Shown piece by piece: positions 7,970-8,275 of a stretch of DNA of 8,275 bases (its first letter is position 1; each line of letters begins with the position of its first letter). Both the position numbers and the translations under genes were made by a program. The notes beneath the pieces are model-generated. The model saw only the letters and a program-made list of their open reading frames with translations. It was not told the origin of the DNA and made no database searches. This DNA comes from Comamonadaceae bacterium (GTDB lineage: Bacteria; Pseudomonadota; Gammaproteobacteria; Burkholderiales; Burkholderiaceae): positions 1-8,275 of the forward strand of contig CANCCJ010000113.1 in assembly GCA_947374535.1 (NCBI GenBank), given 5' to 3'.

Positions 7970-8275
7970 TTACTCCCAATCGATGGCGCCCTTGATCCAC
8001 ATGTAGGCAAAGCCGGCAACGAGGATGGCAAGGAAGATCATCATGTCGATGAAGCCAATGAAACCAATTTCCTTGAGCGCCACGGCCCAAGGGAACAAAA
8101 ATGCAATTTCCAAATCGAACAAGATGAAGAGGATGGCGATCAAGTAGTAACGCACATCGAACTTCATGCGCGCGTCTTCAAACGCTTCAAAACCGCATTC
8201 GTAAGGAGAATTTTTGGCCGGGTCAGGACGGCGAGGACCCAAGAAGAAGCCAATCGCCTGGGGGGCAACCCCCAC
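7970..8275 (-). CDS. nuoA: NADH-quinone oxidoreductase subunit A, 5' end cut off by window
   Basis: NuoA (ND3 homologue) is a small three-helix membrane subunit at the junction of the two arms of complex I. 101 codons plus a TAA stop are visible. About 18 N-terminal residues, including most of helix 1, should lie beyond base 8275. The codon at the window edge is GTG, but it reads as an internal Val before [12 protein letters not shown] and should not be taken as a start. The flexible loop contains SPYECGF (visible residues 23-29); its Cys aligns with the ND3 loop cysteine that is exposed in the deactive state of the mitochondrial enzyme. Helix 2 (about 43-68) contains the conserved acidic pair in [12 protein letters not shown] (visible Asp54 and Glu56), and helix 3 is about 72-95. 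It is the first gene of the operon by analogy, so the promoter should be just outside the window. Confidence 0.97.
   Translation of the reverse strand: MGVAPQAIGFFLGPRRPDPAKNSPYECGFEAFEDARMKFDVRYYLIAILFILFDLEIAFLFPWAVALKEIGFIGFIDMMIFLAILVAGFAYMWIKGAIDWE

Noticed and set aside
8257..8273. G/C-run inverted repeat (GGGGG-CAA-CCCCC) near the window end
   Set aside because: It falls inside nuoA codons for Gly-Val-Ala-Pro, has no flanking T-run, and is best explained by coding sequence.
8210..8275. GTG at the window edge as a nuoA start
   Set aside because: It encodes an internal Val of the first membrane helix, and the protein would lack its N-terminal segment. The true start must lie outside the window.
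1..8275. A hidden novel system (defence, mobile element, CRISPR, RNA gene)
   Set aside because: The nine nuo genes cover nearly every base, the largest gap is 40 bp, and no direct repeats, tRNA-like clover sequence, transposase or integrase signature was seen on either strand.

Overview
This window is an ordinary, intact segment of a bacterial proton-pumping NADH:quinone oxidoreductase (respiratory complex I) operon. All nine genes lie on the minus strand, so transcription runs from high to low coordinates: nuoA (5' end cut off by the window), nuoB, nuoC, nuoD, nuoE, nuoF, nuoG, nuoH and nuoI (last few codons cut off). The order A-B-C-D-E-F-G-H-I is canonical. nuoC and nuoD are separate genes, unlike the fused nuoCD of Escherichia coli.

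The proteins resemble betaproteobacterial complex I, most likely order Burkholderiales and plausibly Comamonadaceae (freshwater Limnohabitans/Rhodoferax-like). The reasons are the overall protein character, the short NuoG of about 707 residues without N7-cluster cysteines, a 417-residue NuoD, a 158-residue NuoB, moderate GC content by eye, and heavy use of the Leu codon TTG. The taxonomic placement is recognition from memory, not a search result.

Layout by complex module. Membrane arm and junction: nuoA (7970-8275, partial) and nuoH (492-1574). Quinone-reducing Q module: nuoB (7453-7929), nuoC (6825-7439), nuoD (5579-6832) and nuoI (partial, 1-476). NADH-oxidising N module: nuoE (5067-5582), nuoF (3712-5064) and nuoG (1574-3697). 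Electrons pass from NADH to FMN in NuoF, then through the Fe-S clusters of NuoE, NuoF, NuoG and NuoI to N2 in NuoB, and on to quinone at the NuoB/NuoD/NuoH interface. Every expected Fe-S cysteine ligand is present for N1a, N1b, N2, N3, N4, N5, N6a and N6b.

The genes are packed tightly. The gaps are 40 bp (A-B), 13 bp (B-C), 2 bp (E-F), 14 bp (F-G) and 15 bp (H-I). The overlaps are 8 bp (C-D), 4 bp (D-E) and 1 bp (G-H). Translational coupling is therefore likely along the operon. There is no non-coding stretch longer than 40 bp, and I see no RNA gene, mobile element, CRISPR array or factor-independent terminator. The operon promoter should lie upstream of nuoA, beyond base 8275. The remaining subunits (nuoJ-N) are expected beyond base 1.

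I found no undescribed system here. The findings are small: start-site decisions, coupling junctions, one intergenic inverted repeat and one speculative internal promoter-like sequence. The long plus-strand ORFs are shadows of the nuo genes.
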